Shown here: positions 31,702-40,597 of the stretch, piece by piece
Numbering within the stretch: the first letter of the stretch is position 1
Layout: the number at the start of each line of letters is the position of its first letter
Source of the DNA: Parabacteroides sp. Marseille-P3160
GTDB lineage: Bacteria > Bacteroidota > Bacteroidia > Bacteroidales > Tannerellaceae
DNA: 64,000 nucleotides
NCBI RefSeq assembly: GCF_900162725.1
Contig: NZ_LT799418.1
Coordinates: forward strand, 516,699 to 580,698
Direction of reading: 5' to 3'
Position numbers and translations under genes: made by a program
Notes under the pieces: model-generated
The model's database searches: none
What the model saw: the letters and a program-made list of their open reading frames with translations, nothing else
What the model was told of the DNA's origin: nothing

Positions 31702-31929
31702 ATGGCAATATTTGAAGAAAAAGCATACGGCGTACAATGCGACCGATGCGGAGAAACTTTTGAGGATCCTATTACTGGGTTTTCACTGTGGGCAGATAAT
31801 CAGTCGCCGATGGAAGAGGCAGAAAAATACTCCTGGATAAAACACATAGGGAAATGCTACTGCCCTAATTGCTATGAATATGATCACAATGAGGAAATAA
31901 GAATAAAACAATCACTTAAACAACAATAA
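31702..31929 (+). CDS. Zinc-ribbon phage protein
   Basis: 75 residues from ATG 31702 (an upstream TTG is less likely). Two CxxC knuckles (CDRC and CPNC) frame the sequence and form one zinc ribbon. The central GFSLWADNQSPMEEAEKYSWIKH is acidic. It precedes the deoxyribosyltransferase-like gene by 1 bp. DNA or protein binding is likely. Confidence 0.55.
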   Translation: MAIFEEKAYGVQCDRCGETFEDPITGFSLWADNQSPMEEAEKYSWIKHIGKCYCPNCYEYDHNEEIRIKQSLKQQ

Positions 31930-31930
31930 T

Positions 31931-32473
31931 ATGGCTAAAATTTATGTGGCGAGCAGTTGGAGAAATTTATTCCAGCCGGCCGTAGTTCAGACATTAAAAT
32001 CTTATGGGCATGAAGTGTATGACTTCCGTAACCCTCCGAAAAGATCAGGGTTCGCCTGGTCGGACATAAATGATAATTGGCAAAGCTGGAGTACGAAAGA
32101 ATTTGTTGCGGCGCTTAAGCATCCGATAGCGAAAGCCGGATTCAGTTCCGATTTTGAAGGGATGGATAATGCGGATATATGCGTAATGGTTCTGCCTTGC
32201 GGACGCTCAGCGAACGCGGAAGCCGGATGGATGAAAGGAAAAGGAAAGAAAGTATTTGTCTATTCTCCAATCCGACAGGAGCCGGAACTTATGTACAGGT
32301 TATTCGACGGAATAACAGATGACATTCAAGAATTAGAAGGGATGATAGAGGGGAGGGATAAGCGATGCGGAGATTGTGATGCGTTTTGCGAATGCGGTTT
32401 AACTGGCATAAAAGCAAACGAAATAGCATGTGAGTATTTCGACGACGAATCAATGAGCAGGCTAAAGAAATGA
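31931..32473 (+). CDS. Nucleoside 2-deoxyribosyltransferase-like protein
   Basis: A 180-residue protein. KIYVASSWRN at the start, EVYDFRNP, SSDFEGMDNADICVMVLPCGRSANAEAGW and the following GKGKKVFVY match the nucleoside 2-deoxyribosyltransferase fold; the glutamate in NAEAGW is the expected nucleophile. In phages such enzymes may recycle or alter nucleotides. The C-terminal extension (CGDCDAFCECGLTG ... EIACEYFDDE) has five cysteines and could bind zinc, which is unusual for the family. It overlaps the next gene by 4 bp. Confidence 0.7.
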   Translation: MAKIYVASSWRNLFQPAVVQTLKSYGHEVYDFRNPPKRSGFAWSDINDNWQSWSTKEFVAALKHPIAKAGFSSDFEGMDNADICVMVLPCGRSANAEAGWMKGKGKKVFVYSPIRQEPELMYRLFDGITDDIQELEGMIEGRDKRCGDCDAFCECGLTGIKANEIACEYFDDESMSRLKK

Positions 32474-32634
32474 ATAGAAAAAGATCTGCGATTGCAAAAT
32501 ATTTAGGAGATCCCCGATGTCCTGTATGCAGATGCCGGATGGTGGAGTCATCTCCGATGAACTGGACTTGCATGAATTGTAACTTAAGGGATAGGAGAGA
32601 GAAGGGGAAAGATTCGGTAATTAAACAAAGTTAA
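32470..32634 (+). CDS. Small zinc-ribbon protein
   Basis: 54 residues with CPVCRC and CMNC knuckles around a TW core (MNWTCMNCNLRD), a typical zinc ribbon. It starts in a 4-bp overlap with the deoxyribosyltransferase-like gene and ends the early operon before the packaging module. Confidence 0.5.
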   Translation: MNRKRSAIAKYLGDPRCPVCRCRMVESSPMNWTCMNCNLRDRREKGKDSVIKQS

Positions 32635-32821
32635 CAATCCGTTTAACATTTAGGGATAGGGGGGGGGATTTTTTTAGGATAGAAGGCTCTGAAACCACAT
32701 ACCGCTCGACTTCACACACACGGCGGTTTTTCAAACTTTCAGAACAGTTAAAATATTAACATTTCGCATAAGTCAGAAAAGTGTCATACAAAATCGGTGG
32801 ATTATAAGAAAAGTCTAACGT
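32635..32821. other. Junction between early and packaging modules
   Basis: This 187-bp gap before the small terminase gene carries a run of nine G followed by ATTTTTTT (about 32659-32675). It also has a 5-bp hairpin ACCGC/GCGGT (32701-32705, 32723-32727) followed by T5, possibly a terminator. The position next to terminase makes it a candidate for cos or a packaging site, without direct proof. Confidence 0.4.
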
Positions 32822-33199
32822 ATGGCAAAAAGATTAAAATACAATATACCGGAATGGTTCGAACAGGAAACGAAAGAATGGATACAGATTATCATTCGAG
32901 GGAATAGAGATAAGCTGAAAGATATTGACCTGGGTGCCATTAACATATTAGCGACACAGTATAATTCGTATGTACTTGCGACTAAGGATATCGAGGACAA
33001 TGGGGTAACATTTAAAAATTACCGTGGTGACATTATTCGTAACCCGGCGACATCAATAGCTAAGGATGCCAGTTCACAATGTTTCAATTTCATTAAGGAA
33101 TATGGACTGACATTAAAAAGTAGGGACGGCATAAAACCGGAAGAAGGTAACGGGGAAGACGAATCGCCCCTTGGCAAATTCTTTAAGAGTGTAAAATGA
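32822..33199 (+). CDS. Terminase small subunit (P27 family)
   Basis: A 125-residue protein of the P27 type of small terminase: helical, with LKDIDLGAINILATQYNSYVLATKDIEDNG and NPATSIAKDASSQCFNFIKEYGLTLKSR. It would bind the packaging site and deliver DNA to the large subunit. It overlaps the large subunit gene by 4 bp. Confidence 0.85.
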   Translation: MAKRLKYNIPEWFEQETKEWIQIIIRGNRDKLKDIDLGAINILATQYNSYVLATKDIEDNGVTFKNYRGDIIRNPATSIAKDASSQCFNFIKEYGLTLKSRDGIKPEEGNGEDESPLGKFFKSVK

Positions 33200-34812
33200 A
33201 ACCATACTTACAATACGCAAACGATGTTCAGGACGGAAAGATTGTCACCGGTAAGTTGATAAGGTTGTCCGTTAATAGGTTCTTTGACTTTCTTGATCGG
33301 GATGATTTAGAGTTCATGGGAGATAAGGTCGATAGGGTTATATCTTTTATTTCCTTATTGAAACATTATAAGGGCCGTCACAGTGGAAAATCTTTCGTAC
33401 TGGAGCCTTGGCAACAATTCATCATAGCAAACATATACGGATTCTATTACAAAGAGAGCGGTAACCGCTTAACTCAAACGGTCTATATTGAGATGGCCAG
33501 GAAGAATGGGAAGTCTGCTTTGGCGGCTGCTCTCTGCTTGGAGGCTCTTATTGCGGACGGGGAGAGTGGAGCGGAAGTATATTTGGCCGCCAATTCAAAG
33601 GATCAGGTAAAATTGAGTTCATGGCCCCTTTGTTCGAATTTTGCAAAAGGGTTAGATCCAAAAGGGAAATTCCTCGATATTTACAGGGATACGATAAAAT
33701 TTGACGCTACATTCAGTTGGTTGAAGGTACTTGCGGCGGATAGTACTAAGCTCGATGGCCCGGACGCCTATCTGTATTTACTTGATGAATACCATGCGGC
33801 AAAAACAAGTGAGGTTAAGAACGTATTAGAATCTTCACAGACATCGAGGGAAAACCCGCTTGGTATTATTATTACTACGGCCGGATTTGATAAGCTTGGC
33901 CCGTGTTATCAATTTCGTCAGATGTGTATTGAAGTATTGCAAGGGCTAAAGGAGGATGATACGTTATTCTCCGCTATCTATTGTTTGGATGAAGACGATG
34001 ACTGGAAAGATGAAAAGACATGGGCAAAAAGCAATCCGAACTTGGGTATTACCGTAAGGATTGAAAAGATAAAGTCCGAAGTTAGGAAGGCGATAAACGC
34101 CCCTTCTGAGGAAGTTCCGGTAAGAACAAAAACAATCAATCAGTGGTGTGACAGTTCGGATACATGGATACCGGATCATTACATTATGGATGCATCGAAG
34201 AAAGTTAACTTAGATGAGTTCGTAGGCTGTGATTGCTATGGCGGAGTCGATCTTAGTTCAACAAGTGACCTTACGGCATTATCCCTAATGCTTATAAAAG
34301 GTGGTTTTTTATATTTCAAAACATTCTATTATTTACCGGAAGAAGCGCTGAAAGAAAAGAAATATGCGACGCTTTACGGCAGATGGCGCCATAACAAATC
34401 CATCACAATTACTCCAGGTAATGTTTGTGATTACGATTATATTTTGAAAGACTTAGTCACAAAAACAAAAGATTTAAATCTCATAAGTGTAGGATATGAT
34501 AGCTGGAATGCGACGCAATTTGTCGTTAACGCCCAGGATGCCTATATGCCGATGCAGGAGTATTCGCAGGCCCTTGGATCATTCAATCGCCCGACGAAAG
34601 AATTTGAAAGGCGATGCTTGTCTAACAAGCTGATCATTGATGATAATGAGATTACCCGCTTTTGTTTCAAAAATGTGGTAATGAAGTATGATTACAACGG
34701 TAACTGCAAGCCATCTAAAGAGAGTGGGGACAATAAAATCGATGGGGTTATAGCGATGTTACAGGCTTTGGGTATTTATCTCCTTACTCCACATTACGAT
34801 TTATCAATTTAA
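33196..34812 (+). CDS. Terminase large subunit
   Basis: A 538-residue DNA-packaging motor of the HK97 type (Terminase_1). The ATPase has Walker A ARKNGKS (101-107), Walker B LLDEYH (195-200) and coupling motif ITTAG. The nuclease part has GVDLSSTSDLTAL with acidic residues (about 350) and a final D in GDNKIDGVIAM. It acts with the portal at the procapsid. It is intact and of normal length. Confidence 0.95.
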   Translation: MKPYLQYANDVQDGKIVTGKLIRLSVNRFFDFLDRDDLEFMGDKVDRVISFISLLKHYKGRHSGKSFVLEPWQQFIIANIYGFYYKESGNRLTQTVYIEMARKNGKSALAAALCLEALIADGESGAEVYLAANSKDQVKLSSWPLCSNFAKGLDPKGKFLDIYRDTIKFDATFSWLKVLAADSTKLDGPDAYLYLLDEYHAAKTSEVKNVLESSQTSRENPLGIIITTAGFDKLGPCYQFRQMCIEVLQGLKEDDTLFSAIYCLDEDDDWKDEKTWAKSNPNLGITVRIEKIKSEVRKAINAPSEEVPVRTKTINQWCDSSDTWIPDHYIMDASKKVNLDEFVGCDCYGGVDLSSTSDLTALSLMLIKGGFLYFKTFYYLPEEALKEKKYATLYGRWRHNKSITITPGNVCDYDYILKDLVTKTKDLNLISVGYDSWNATQFVVNAQDAYMPMQEYSQALGSFNRPTKEFERRCLSNKLIIDDNEITRFCFKNVVMKYDYNGNCKPSKESGDNKIDGVIAMLQALGIYLLTPHYDLSI

Positions 34813-34823
34813 AAATATAGGAT

Positions 34824-36053
34824 ATGAATATTTTATCACGAATGGCAGATAGGGTTAGGGGTATTGTTCGGCGCAAAATGGTGCAATGGTCGTTAACCCT
34901 TCCATATTGGAGTAGGATCATTCCCTACTCGATGAATAAGGCATTAAAAATTAGTGCCGTATATAGGTGTATTGATGTAATTAGTGATAGCGTGGCACAA
35001 TTACCTCTGATTCTTTACAAAGTTGATCCAAAGGGTTACAAAACCCCATACAGGCAACATTCAACCTATAATCTTTTACGGCTGGAGCCTTGTCAAGATA
35101 TGAGCCGCTTTACTTTTTTCAAAGCATTAATGACAAGTGTATTGATAAAAGGTAATGGATATGCACTCATCGAACGTCGTCCCGACGGGGATGCGGATCA
35201 GATCATACTACTTAATCCGGATTGTGTAGATATAACTTGGATAAAGGACGAACAAGGTGTAGAAAGGAAGAGATACCGTGTGACGGGGATATCGCAATTA
35301 GTTGAGCCACATGATATGATCCATGTCTTAAATTTCACTTATGACGGAATAAGAGGAGTCAGCACGTTGGAACACGCAGCTTATTCTATGGAACTCGCTT
35401 ATTATTCCGAATCGAATGCAAGTCAATTTTTTAAAAATGGCGGGGCGATAAGGGGATACCTTTCGACAGAGGCTGCAAAAGTGTCACCGACACAAAGGGA
35501 TGAAATACGGGATTCATGGAAGGAAGGATTAGATAGCGAGAACGGTGTACAGTCAAAGATTCCCGTTTTAGGATCATCAGTAAAGTATAACCCATTGCAG
35601 GTCTCCCCGGTCGAAAGCCAGCTACTGGAGTCGAGGCAATACAATGTAATCGATATATGCCGGTTCTTCGGCGTATCGCCCGTAAAAGCATTCGATCTAT
35701 CGAAGTCAAATTATAATACCGTCGAGGCTACACAGTTAGCATTTCTTACCGACACGTTGGCCCCTATTCTTGAAAAGATAGAGAATGAATTTACTATAAA
35801 ACTTTATACGCATGCGGAGCAATCGCAGATAGAATTGAAGTTCAATACGGCTGCCATACTTCGGGCCGACAAAACGGCGCAAGCGAATTATTATAGATTC
35901 TTAATAAGCAGTGGAGTGTATACACCCAACGAAGTTAGACGGGAATTGGATGAAGAACCACTTCCTTTTGGTGATCATGCGTTCATTCAATCCAATATGG
36001 CGACGATGGAAGAAGTGGCTACCAGGAAGAAAAAAGAGGCCACGCAAAAATAA
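34824..36053 (+). CDS. Portal protein (HK97 family)
   Basis: A 409-residue portal. Typical blocks are AVYRCIDVISDSVAQLPLILYK (48-69), LIKGNGYALIERR, DMIHVLNFTYDGIRGVSTLEHA and SPVKAFDLSKSNYNTVEATQLAFL. It forms the dodecameric ring through which DNA enters and to which the connectors bind. It follows terminase by 11 bp. Confidence 0.93.
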   Translation: MNILSRMADRVRGIVRRKMVQWSLTLPYWSRIIPYSMNKALKISAVYRCIDVISDSVAQLPLILYKVDPKGYKTPYRQHSTYNLLRLEPCQDMSRFTFFKALMTSVLIKGNGYALIERRPDGDADQIILLNPDCVDITWIKDEQGVERKRYRVTGISQLVEPHDMIHVLNFTYDGIRGVSTLEHAAYSMELAYYSESNASQFFKNGGAIRGYLSTEAAKVSPTQRDEIRDSWKEGLDSENGVQSKIPVLGSSVKYNPLQVSPVESQLLESRQYNVIDICRFFGVSPVKAFDLSKSNYNTVEATQLAFLTDTLAPILEKIENEFTIKLYTHAEQSQIELKFNTAAILRADKTAQANYYRFLISSGVYTPNEVRRELDEEPLPFGDHAFIQSNMATMEEVATRKKKEATQK

Positions 36054-36101
36054 TTTTCAATTTGTCATACATTTTTGGTGGATATATATAAAGGCATTGA
36101 T

Positions 36102-36689
36102 ATGAATGAAACGAATAAAGAAGTCAGGGCGATAGACAGTCCGGTAGAGGTGAGGCCCGAAAGCCGGACGATAGAAGGATATGCTATCCTTTTCAATTCC
36201 CCTTCTAATCCGCTGGGATATAGCGGGGACTGGAAAGAAATAATAGAGCCTGCTGCACTGGATGGGGTTATTGAACGATCCGATGTATTATGCACGGTTA
36301 ATCATTGGGAGAATAATGGAGTATTGGCAAGATCGAAAAAGGGTAAGGGTACGCTTACTCTTACGATTGACGAGAGAGGTCTTAAATATTCCTTTGAGGC
36401 CCCAAATACTACATTAGGAAATGATGTGCTTGAGATGATAAAAAGGGGTGATTTATCCAGTTCGTCTTTCTGTTTTTCTGTGGACGTAGAGGAATGGAAA
36501 AGAGAAGGTGAAAATTATACCAGGTATATCAAAAAGGTAAAAGAGCTATACGATGTATCGCCGGTTTACCGGCCCGCATACGAAGATACGACAGTAGCCG
36601 TCCGGTCACTTGATAAAATCAAAAAGGAGGGCGAAGATTCAGAAAAAGAGTTAAGAATTTATTTTTCACAGTTAAACAAAATGTATTAA
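36102..36689 (+). CDS. Prohead protease (HK97 family)
   Basis: About 195 residues from ATG 36102; a GTG at 36075 adds nine residues. The U35-type serine protease pattern is present: RTIEGYAILFNSPS, VNHWENNGVLAR with the catalytic histidine, GLKYSFEAP and LSSSSFCF with the serine. It cleaves scaffold and capsid N-terminal arms during maturation. The capsid gene starts just after its stop. Confidence 0.92.
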   Translation: MNETNKEVRAIDSPVEVRPESRTIEGYAILFNSPSNPLGYSGDWKEIIEPAALDGVIERSDVLCTVNHWENNGVLARSKKGKGTLTLTIDERGLKYSFEAPNTTLGNDVLEMIKRGDLSSSSFCFSVDVEEWKREGENYTRYIKKVKELYDVSPVYRPAYEDTTVAVRSLDKIKKEGEDSEKELRIYFSQLNKMY

Positions 36690-36690
36690 G

Positions 36691-37920
36691 ATGGCAAAAG
36701 AAACAAGTTTGCAGGAATTGCGTAGTGAATTGGCACAGCTCGAAACACGGCGAGAAGAGATTAAGACTAACGTTCAAAAGGAAGCAAGAAAATTGAACGA
36801 CGAAGAAACAAAGGAACTGGACGAAAATGTCCGGCGATCTAACGAGATCATCCTTGAAATCAATAGGCGAAATTTACTCAATGTAACGGAACCCACGAAA
36901 GTAGAGCCGAAAAATATAAGTAAGTTTTCAGTAAGAAAGGCTATCCTTGATGTTGCAGAGAATAGAAGCTTTGATGAAGTAACAGAAAAAGCTAATAAAA
37001 GAGGACAGGCATCTCTGGCCACAATCGGAAATGGCCCGAAGGGACAATTGTCTATTCCTGTTATTACCGAACAGCGGGCATTGTTGAATGCCGGAACTCC
37101 TGCTGCTGGAGGGAATACAATAGAGACAGACCAACTGGGCATCCTTCTTCCGTTGACGGATCGCCTTGTCGCTGCCAAGGCGGGAGCAACGGTACTTACC
37201 GGCTTAACTAATAATATCACCGTCCCGAAATATAGCGGAACGAATGCTTTTTGGGAAGGAGAGAATATATCAGCGAAAGACGGGGCGGGTACAACAAGCC
37301 AAATCCCCTTGAAGCCGCTCCGCATTGCTGCTTTCGTGGAAATAAGTAAATTGTTGCTTACGCAGGATTCTGTAGGCATTGAAAGCCTTATCCGAAATAG
37401 CCTTGTGAATGCAGTCGCCATTAAGTTGGAACAAACGATTTTCGGCAAGCATGCGCATGCAGAGACTGTTCCGGACGGATTATTTACCACCTTGCCGGCT
37501 TCGCTGGGCGCCGTCTCTTGGGATTCCGTAGTAGGATTGGAAACATCGGTCGATACATCGAATGCCTTGAACGGCAATTTGGCATATATCACACATCCGG
37601 CGGTTATCGGCAAAATGAAAACTACCGTAAAAAAATCGGCTGGGGCATTGGGCTTTATTGCCGAATTGGACGGTAAGGTAAACGGATACAATGTGTATGC
37701 ATCGAACGCCGTAGCGTCGGGGTTGCAGGAAGGAGAAGATGAGTATGGAATCGCATTCGGTAATTGGGCTGATCTTTTTATATGCCAGTGGGGAGCCTTG
37801 GATTTATCAATCAATCCTTATATAAAGGACATCGACGGAGTTATCCGTATCGTTGTAAATGCATACTTCAACTTTGTGAGAGTGCGTAACGAATCATTTG
37901 CAATTGCATCTGTAAAATAA
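36691..37920 (+). CDS. Major capsid protein (HK97 fold)
   Basis: A 409-residue HK97-type capsid protein. The first about 70 residues are a charged coiled coil (scaffold-like delta domain), to be removed by the adjacent protease. The rest has the family pattern: TIETDQLGILLPLTDRLVAAKAGATVLTGLTNN, GENISAKDGAGTTSQIPLKPLRIAAFVEISK and KTTVKKSAGALGF. A long open minus-strand frame across this gene is only its shadow. Confidence 0.94.
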   Translation: MAKETSLQELRSELAQLETRREEIKTNVQKEARKLNDEETKELDENVRRSNEIILEINRRNLLNVTEPTKVEPKNISKFSVRKAILDVAENRSFDEVTEKANKRGQASLATIGNGPKGQLSIPVITEQRALLNAGTPAAGGNTIETDQLGILLPLTDRLVAAKAGATVLTGLTNNITVPKYSGTNAFWEGENISAKDGAGTTSQIPLKPLRIAAFVEISKLLLTQDSVGIESLIRNSLVNAVAIKLEQTIFGKHAHAETVPDGLFTTLPASLGAVSWDSVVGLETSVDTSNALNGNLAYITHPAVIGKMKTTVKKSAGALGFIAELDGKVNGYNVYASNAVASGLQEGEDEYGIAFGNWADLFICQWGALDLSINPYIKDIDGVIRIVVNAYFNFVRVRNESFAIASVK

Positions 37921-37925
37921 AAATC

Positions 37926-38258
37926 ATGGCAGCGGATACCGTATATACCACTTTGGAAGAAGCAAAGGATCATTTGATTGCAAATGATCCCGAATATACA
38001 GCGGATGATGGTCTGCTTATGGGGATTATCATTGATGCGGAATTGATTGTTTCTTCCGATTTGGGGCGCCCGTTATCTGATTTTGTGGATGGAAATGGAA
38101 TGTTAGTAGGGCCCGTTCGCCGGGCTATACTGCTTATGATCGGACATCTTTATACGAATAGGGAACCGGTTGCATTTGCAAATGCAACCGAGATTCCCCT
38201 TTCTTATAAATACTTGATCGATTTGGAAAGAAACTATTACGGAGGGGATAAGGCATGA
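37926..38258 (+). CDS. Head-tail connector (gp6-like)
   Basis: A 110-residue protein starting TLEEAKDHLI, with a middle GLLMGIIIDAELIVSSDLGRPL and PVRRAILLMIGHLYTNREPV. This is the pattern of the gp6/gp15-like ring that binds under the portal. It overlaps the next gene by 4 bp, inside a compact head-tail joining operon. Confidence 0.85.
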   Translation: MAADTVYTTLEEAKDHLIANDPEYTADDGLLMGIIIDAELIVSSDLGRPLSDFVDGNGMLVGPVRRAILLMIGHLYTNREPVAFANATEIPLSYKYLIDLERNYYGGDKA

Positions 38259-38578
38259 TAGGTAGAAGGGCTTTTGGGTTTATAGAGGTTAACCGCCCGG
38301 TTAAGACTGATACGGATTATTCGGGAGATCGGGTAACGTACGAATTAGCCTTTAAGGCCAGGGCCGATATTCTCCATAAAGCGGGAAATAAGGTTATAGA
38401 CTCCGGTGAAATATTCTCTTCCTATCAAGTAGTATTCGTTATTGGATATTGGTATAAGGATCGTATAAAAAGCGATATGCAAATTGTGTATGATGGTAAG
38501 ACGTACGAAATAATGGACGTTAACCCGCAAAGAGCACAAAAACAAATTACAATAACGGCGGAGGTTATCAATGAGTAA
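38255..38578 (+). CDS. Head closure protein (SPP1 gp16-like)
   Basis: A 107-residue mostly beta protein ending IVYDGKTYEIMDVNPQRAQKQITITAEV, the usual end of head closure or joining proteins. GEIFSSYQVVFVIGYW matches the family core. It would plug the connector before tail joining. It overlaps the next frame by 8 bp. Confidence 0.8.
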   Translation: MIGRRAFGFIEVNRPVKTDTDYSGDRVTYELAFKARADILHKAGNKVIDSGEIFSSYQVVFVIGYWYKDRIKSDMQIVYDGKTYEIMDVNPQRAQKQITITAEVINE

Positions 38579-39110
38579 TACTGTAATAGTAGACGACAGG
38601 CAGATAAAGCACGCTTTATCCGAATTGAATAAAAAGGATCGGTTAAAAGCAGAAATATCAGCCTTGCGTTCATCCGCTAATATTTTGAGGCGCGAAACTA
38701 TTCGGCAATTTGCGGAAAAGGCGAATCTCAAAGAAGGATATAAGCGTAATTTATTCGATCTCCGGAAGGGCGAAATTGTCACTAAAAGCGCAAAGATAGC
38801 AACTGTCGTTGTAGATAAGAGAGAGCCTTCCGCAAAGGTTCATATCCTTGGTGATTTTAGAGCGAAGTTCTTCGAGATGGGTACCAATAAAAGATACACA
38901 AAGGGGCATAGACTAACGGGAAAGTATTATAGGCTAAAGCCTGGAGGAAGAAAATACAGAGAACGAACCGGTAAGGGTGGTTATCGGGGGTACATTAGAC
39001 CGGTGCATCCATTTAGGACGGCGCAGCAACTAACGGAAAGAAAGATTTTCGATAATATGAATAAACGTATTAATTCGGCTATACAGAGAGTTTGGAGGAA
39101 ATATAGATGA
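38571..39110 (+). CDS. HK97 gp10-like tail joining protein
   Basis: A 179-residue basic protein. An N-terminal helical part (ALSELNKKDRLKAEISALRSSANILRRETIRQFAEKA) is followed by the beta domain FFEMGTNKR...KPGGRKYRERTGKGGYRGYIRPVHPF. This fits the gp10 / neck-type family. It sits between head closure and tail terminator genes, as in other HK97-like phages, and overlaps the next gene by 4 bp. Confidence 0.78.
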   Translation: MSNTVIVDDRQIKHALSELNKKDRLKAEISALRSSANILRRETIRQFAEKANLKEGYKRNLFDLRKGEIVTKSAKIATVVVDKREPSAKVHILGDFRAKFFEMGTNKRYTKGHRLTGKYYRLKPGGRKYRERTGKGGYRGYIRPVHPFRTAQQLTERKIFDNMNKRINSAIQRVWRKYR

Positions 39111-39508
39111 ACGCAGATGCTTTTGACATAGGAATCGCCGTAAAGAATATACTCACGGGTAATGCGAGCGTTTTGGCAAAGATAGATAAACGTATTTACG
39201 CCATCGCCGCCCCGGAGAATACTCCACTACCCTACGTTGTTTATAGCAGGAGATCGTTGGAGCCTGACTATTCTAAAGACGGAGACACGGGAGAATATAC
39301 AGCATCCGTGCAACTTGATTGCTATGCAAAAACCTATGAAGAGAGCGTTGATTTGGCGAAGCTCGTTTTTCTATCATTGCAAGGGAAAAGGGGCGTTTTT
39401 AAAGGGAAGAATGTTTCAGAATCCCATTTGCAGAATGCTTCCGAAGAATATGCTTCTAACAATTCTTATGTACAAATTCTAAATTACGGATTTAAAATCG
39501 ACAACTAA
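39107..39508 (+). CDS. Tail terminator / completion protein (DUF3168 type)
   Basis: A 133-residue protein with IAVKNILTGNASVLAKIDKRIYAIAAPENTPLPYVVYSRRS, a pattern of DUF3168 tail completion proteins. It caps the tail tube before head attachment. The major tail protein gene follows by 11 bp. Confidence 0.8.
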   Translation: MNADAFDIGIAVKNILTGNASVLAKIDKRIYAIAAPENTPLPYVVYSRRSLEPDYSKDGDTGEYTASVQLDCYAKTYEESVDLAKLVFLSLQGKRGVFKGKNVSESHLQNASEEYASNNSYVQILNYGFKIDN

Positions 39509-39519
39509 TATTTTTAAAA

Positions 39520-39960
39520 ATGGCAACAATAAAAGGAAAAGATTTAATGGTGTTCCGCACAGAAGGAGCGACAAAAAAAGCGTTCGCCGGAGCAACGAGT
39601 CACAGTTTAAGTGTTTCCCGGGCACTCCTTGACACGAAGAGTAAGGACAGCGGGAAATGGCCGGGCGGCGAACCTGGGGACATAGAATGGTCAATAACAA
39701 CAGAATGCCTCTTTACCGAGGATAATTTTGCCGAATTAACGGAAGCTCTTATTTCGGGAGAATTGCTGGATCTTGTATTTGATCTAAAAGCCGAGGCGGA
39801 CGGTGAGGTTCCTGTGGGCGGATGGACGCCAAAGGGAGGCGGCTGGACTGGCAAGGCATATATTACAGCGGTAGACGCTAATGCTCCGAATGGAGATAAA
39901 GCGAGCTATTCAGCGACCTTTACCGGAACCGGGGAATTAAGTAAAGTTGGAGGTGCGTAA
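39520..39960 (+). CDS. Major tail tube protein
   Basis: A 146-residue protein: KDLMVFRTEGATKKAFAGATSHSLSVSRALLDTKSKDSG, then WPGGEPGDIEWSITTECLFTED. This is the Phage_tail_2 pattern of siphophage tail tubes. The C-terminus (KASYSATFTGTGELSKV) is also typical. It is expected to be one of the two most abundant virion proteins. Confidence 0.87.
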   Translation: MATIKGKDLMVFRTEGATKKAFAGATSHSLSVSRALLDTKSKDSGKWPGGEPGDIEWSITTECLFTEDNFAELTEALISGELLDLVFDLKAEADGEVPVGGWTPKGGGWTGKAYITAVDANAPNGDKASYSATFTGTGELSKVGGA

Positions 39961-40265
39961 TGAAAATAAAGATAAGGGGAGTTGAATACGAATTACGGTA
40001 TTCCCTCCGGGCTTTATTCATCTATGAACAGATAACCGGTAAGAGGTATGAGGAAGGTGATGCTTCTGTAAATGATTTCCTGCTGTTTTATAGCTATCTG
40101 CTGGCAAGCAATAAGAACTTTCCGCTTGATGATTTCGATGCGTTCATTGATGTTTGCGATGAGGATCCGACATTATATGCGACATTCGCAAAATGGATTA
40201 CGTCAGAAATTCAGCGGGTTAATAAACTCTTCCCTGCGGATGACAGCAAAAAAAAAGCGAAGTAA
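39960..40265 (+). CDS. Tail assembly chaperone, short form (gpG-like)
   Basis: A 101-residue protein between tail tube and tape measure. Its N-terminus (KIKIRGVEYELRYSLRALFIYEQITGKRYEEG) matches tail assembly chaperones. It ends ...DSKKKAK in a run of nine A, where a -1 shift gives the long form. The ATG shares its A with the stop codon of the tail tube gene. Confidence 0.85.
   Translation: MKIKIRGVEYELRYSLRALFIYEQITGKRYEEGDASVNDFLLFYSYLLASNKNFPLDDFDAFIDVCDEDPTLYATFAKWITSEIQRVNKLFPADDSKKKAK
40248..40256 (+). promoter_or_regulatory. Ribosomal slippery site A9 (-1 frameshift)
   Basis: Nine A residues sit 6 bp before the stop of the chaperone short form. The -1 frame is open from just after a TGA at 40241 to 40597. 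A hairpin stimulator was not identified. Confidence 0.7.
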
Positions 40266-40597
40266 GAATATCAGATATTTATTCGCTTTTGGTAATAGAG
40301 GGTGGCATGTCACCCTCTTATGTTCTTGACGAAATGTCTTCTTATGAAATAAGTCCTTTATTAGAAAGAATACTTTCAAAAAAGCAGGATATGTGGGAGC
40401 GTGCGAGATTTACCAGTTTGCCGATCGTACAGTCATTCTCGACGAAAAAAATAAAGCCGACGGATATAGCGATATTTCCCTGGGATAAACCAGATCCGGA
40501 CGAAGTGGTATCCGATAAAGAAAAAGACAGGGTATTTAATAAAATGAAAAAATACATCAATGGATTTAGTAACAAGACTGATATTAAACAGCAGTAA
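40256..40597 (+). CDS. Tail assembly chaperone, frameshift extension (gpT-like)
   Basis: About 113 codons in the -1 frame relative to the short form, read only after slippage in the A run. The extension begins SEVRISDIYSLLVIEGGMSPS and ends ...SNKTDIKQQ. It has no good start codon of its own (only TTG 40289 or an inner ATG). This is the usual gpG/gpGT arrangement before the tape measure gene, which overlaps its end by 38 bp. The fusion holds the tape measure while the tube polymerises and is absent from virions. Confidence 0.75.
   Translation, partial: SEVRISDIYSLLVIEGGMSPSYVLDEMSSYEISPLLERILSKKQDMWERARFTSLPIVQSFSTKKIKPTDIAIFPWDKPDPDEVVSDKEKDRVFNKMKKYINGFSNKTDIKQQ

Noticed and set aside
36774-37814. 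Long minus-strand open frame (346 codons) across the capsid gene
   Set aside because: It is the exact antisense of a clearly recognised HK97 capsid gene, with low-complexity S/P-rich translation and no start signals.
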